DNA from: Bacillota bacterium
GTDB taxonomy: Bacteria; Bacillota; Clostridia; Peptostreptococcales; Anaerovoracaceae
NCBI GenBank assembly: GCA_016293805.1
Contig: JAEDDI010000019.1
Coordinates: forward strand, 1 to 35,138
DNA: 35,138 bases
Direction: 5' to 3'
The notes below the pieces were generated by a model, which saw only the letters and a program-made list of their open reading frames with translations, did no database searches and had not been told where the DNA came from. This document shows positions 33,910 to 35,138 of this stretch, piece after piece. Every line of letters begins with the position of its first letter. Position 1 is the first letter of the stretch. The position numbers and the translations under genes were made by a program.

Positions 33910-34856
33910 AAGCCCTGATAGTAGAAATCAGAGGAAACAGTGCGGCTGCACTTTGTGAGAACAGCGGCATTGTAAAAATACCGAACAAGGGATATTCCGT
34001 CGGGCAGCAGGTCAACATTGTAGCAAAGAAAAAATCAGTGTATCGCCTGTCTGCAGCTGTGGCATGTATCGCAATGTTCTTCGGTCTTTCCACAACAGGA
34101 TATGCTGCATTCACTCCATATTCATATGTAACTCTGGATGTAAATCCATCTTTTGAGTATACGCTTAACAGATTTGATCAGGTTATCGGAGTTGAATCGG
34201 TAAACGATGACGCGGAAGCTGTTCTCAACGAGATTGACATTCCGAAATTCAGAAACATCGACGAAGTCATAAAGCTTACAATCGACGAACTGTATAACGA
34301 AGGATATCTTACAGGAGATGAAAAAGAAATAATGCTTCTTTCAGTCTGTGGCGGAGATGACGGCAAAACAAAAGATCTCGCAGAAAAACTTACAGATGTC
34401 ACAACAGCTTACGAAGCTACCCCCGATATCCTTGAAGTTACCGAGGATGACCGGAAGGCAGCGGATGATCTGAATACAACTGCCGGAAAACTGGCACTAA
34501 TTCTCGATATTGTAAACAAAACAGACAAAGTGACAGAAGCTGATGTAGAAAAATACGTTGATAAATCCGTAAAAGAGATAATCGCAGTTCTTGACAACAA
34601 GACAAAAAAACCTTCTTCTACAAACTCAGCAAACGACGTCAACGAAAAAGACGGTGCATCAGACAGCACAGGAAGCGGTTCCCAGGCGCCGTCTGCAGGC
34701 AAGGCTCCTTCAGCTTCCAATCCGCCTGAAGAGACAACATCATCACCTGAAACTCCGCAGAAACCGGAAGCACCGGCAGATTCAGCCGATAAACCTCAGG
34801 TACCTTCAGACAACGACGATATTGACGACAGCGATATTTCCGGACCGGGAAAATAG
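33906..34856 (+). CDS. rsgI: Transmembrane anti-sigma factor RsgI
   Basis: A 316-aa protein that holds SigI at the membrane until a signal triggers its proteolysis. The N-terminal ~42 residues are the cytoplasmic RsgI domain. One transmembrane helix follows (~46-66), then an extracellular domain (~70-225) beginning YSYVTLDVNPSFE. The Asn80-Pro81 pair in that motif corresponds to the autoproteolysis site reported for RsgI proteins. Residues ~228-316 are low-complexity, rich in Ser, Pro, Glu, Asp and Ala, and surely disordered. In Bacillus RsgI such a tail is needed for sensing cell-wall defects. No carbohydrate-binding module is present, unlike cellulosome-type RsgI proteins, so envelope sensing is the more likely role. 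Confidence 0.9.
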   Translation: MKALIVEIRGNSAAALCENSGIVKIPNKGYSVGQQVNIVAKKKSVYRLSAAVACIAMFFGLSTTGYAAFTPYSYVTLDVNPSFEYTLNRFDQVIGVESVNDDAEAVLNEIDIPKFRNIDEVIKLTIDELYNEGYLTGDEKEIMLLSVCGGDDGKTKDLAEKLTDVTTAYEATPDILEVTEDDRKAADDLNTTAGKLALILDIVNKTDKVTEADVEKYVDKSVKEIIAVLDNKTKKPSSTNSANDVNEKDGASDSTGSGSQAPSAGKAPSASNPPEETTSSPETPQKPEAPADSADKPQVPSDNDDIDDSDISGPGK

Positions 34857-34871
34857 AAAACATCATTTCGG

Positions 34872-34901
34872 GCAGACTGCATAAAAAGCAGTCTGCTTTT
34901 T
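34872..34901 (+). terminator. Terminator of sigI-rsgI
   Basis: GCAGACTGC (34872-34880) pairs perfectly with GCAGTCTGC (34888-34896), followed by TTTTTATTTTT. It lies 15 nt after the rsgI stop. Confidence 0.9.
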
Positions 34902-34914
34902 ATTTTTACACTGC

Positions 34915-34940
34915 AAAAAACTCCCATTTTCATGGGAGTT
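34915..34940 (-). terminator. Minus-strand terminator for a transcript entering from the right
   Basis: On the minus strand AACTCCCAT (34940-34932) and ATGGGAGTT (34927-34919) enclose a GAAA tetraloop, followed by a run of T to 34915. It implies a minus-strand transcript coming from beyond 35138. Confidence 0.75.
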
Positions 34941-35138
34941 AAAACTAAAATAGAGTGAGGACTAAATTCTGTTTTATAGTGTGTTGTTTAAGTTTATTCT
35001 TTGTTTTCTGTTAGTCGGTTTAATAGAGGGAATCCCTTTTTTCACTGCCTCGGAATCCCCTCTCAGTGTAATTTAGATGTTAGCGGCAGAATAGCCTGAT
35101 TCGCTTCGTTTCCTTTCGGTAACAGGAGGAATCCTCCT
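34941..35138. other. Unassigned right edge with repeated GGAATCC motifs
   Basis: GGAATCC occurs at 35029-35035, 35052-35058 and 35128-35134. An imperfect 12-bp stem joins 35025-35036 and 35052-35063, and CACTG/CAGTG (35043-35047, 35064-35068) offers an alternative fold. On the minus strand an open frame from the window edge ends at TAA 35073 with the tail RKRSESGYSAANI, possibly the C-terminus of a gene outside. On the plus strand AGGAGGA (35124-35130) could be a ribosome site for a gene starting beyond the edge. I do not recognise an RNA family here. Confidence 0.3.
35073..35138 (-). CDS. Possible C-terminal fragment of a gene beyond the window
   Basis: Twenty-one codons and a TAA stop, open to the edge (tail VTERKRSESGYSAANI). 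The only support is the minus-strand terminator downstream (34915-34940), which shows that a minus-strand transcript probably passes here. The product is not recognised. The same bases contain structured repeats, so a non-coding RNA is an equal possibility. Confidence 0.2.
   Translation of the reverse strand, partial: RRIPPVTERKRSESGYSAANI

Noticed and set aside
1..35138. CRISPR arrays, insertion sequences, prophage or integration sites
   Set aside because: No spaced direct-repeat array, transposase, terminal inverted repeats or integrase was seen. The tRNA genes are not flanked by an att-like duplication within the window.

Overview
The window looks like a chromosomal segment of a fermentative, Gram-positive member of the Firmicutes, probably class Clostridia. 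The evidence is moderate-to-low GC, AGGAGG-type ribosome sites, an AdhE-type ethanol dehydrogenase, a clostridial-style division and cell-wall (dcw) cluster without ftsA, and a SigI/RsgI pair. The genus is not determinable from the sequence alone.

Left part (1-5925, + strand): the 3' part of an initiator tRNA (fMet) with its terminator, a DEDDh exonuclease-BRCT protein, and tRNA-Asn(GTT). A ~500-bp AT-rich regulatory region follows; it carries three Rex-like operators phased at exactly 23 bp. Next comes a very highly codon-biased adhE. Downstream, in the same apparent operon, lies a 275-aa protein that resembles the start of AdhE's own alcohol-dehydrogenase domain but lacks the cofactor loop and metal ligands, a probable pseudoenzyme.

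Central part (5931-31196, - strand): a long block read right to left. It begins with mraZ, whose promoter is overlaid by 10-bp-spaced MraZ-type boxes. Then follow rsmH, ftsL, a PASTA-bearing class B PBP (ftsI/spoVD), murF, mraY, murD, ftsW, murG and a small peptide deformylase. A terminator ends this unit. A consensus-like promoter starts ftsQ(divIB), and a second promoter precedes ftsZ, which has its own terminator. The third unit is a TrmH/SpoU rRNA methyltransferase, pheS, pheT, zapA, mutS2, argS, two radical SAM proteins and a TPR protein. The block therefore joins peptidoglycan precursor synthesis, septal synthesis, Z-ring assembly and translation genes. ftsA, murC, murE and ddl are absent from it.

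Right part (31355-35138): a monocistronic Na+-coupled NSS-family transporter on the - strand with a 22-bp perfect palindrome in its promoter region. Diverging from it on the + strand is sigI-rsgI, an envelope-stress sigma factor and its transmembrane anti-sigma factor. The last ~220 bp hold a - strand terminator, repeated GGAATCC motifs and possibly the tail of a gene beyond the edge.

The most unusual items are the AdhE-linked pseudo-dehydrogenase, the phased Rex-like array, and a stem-loop lying between an isolated Shine-Dalgarno sequence and the start codon of the class B PBP.
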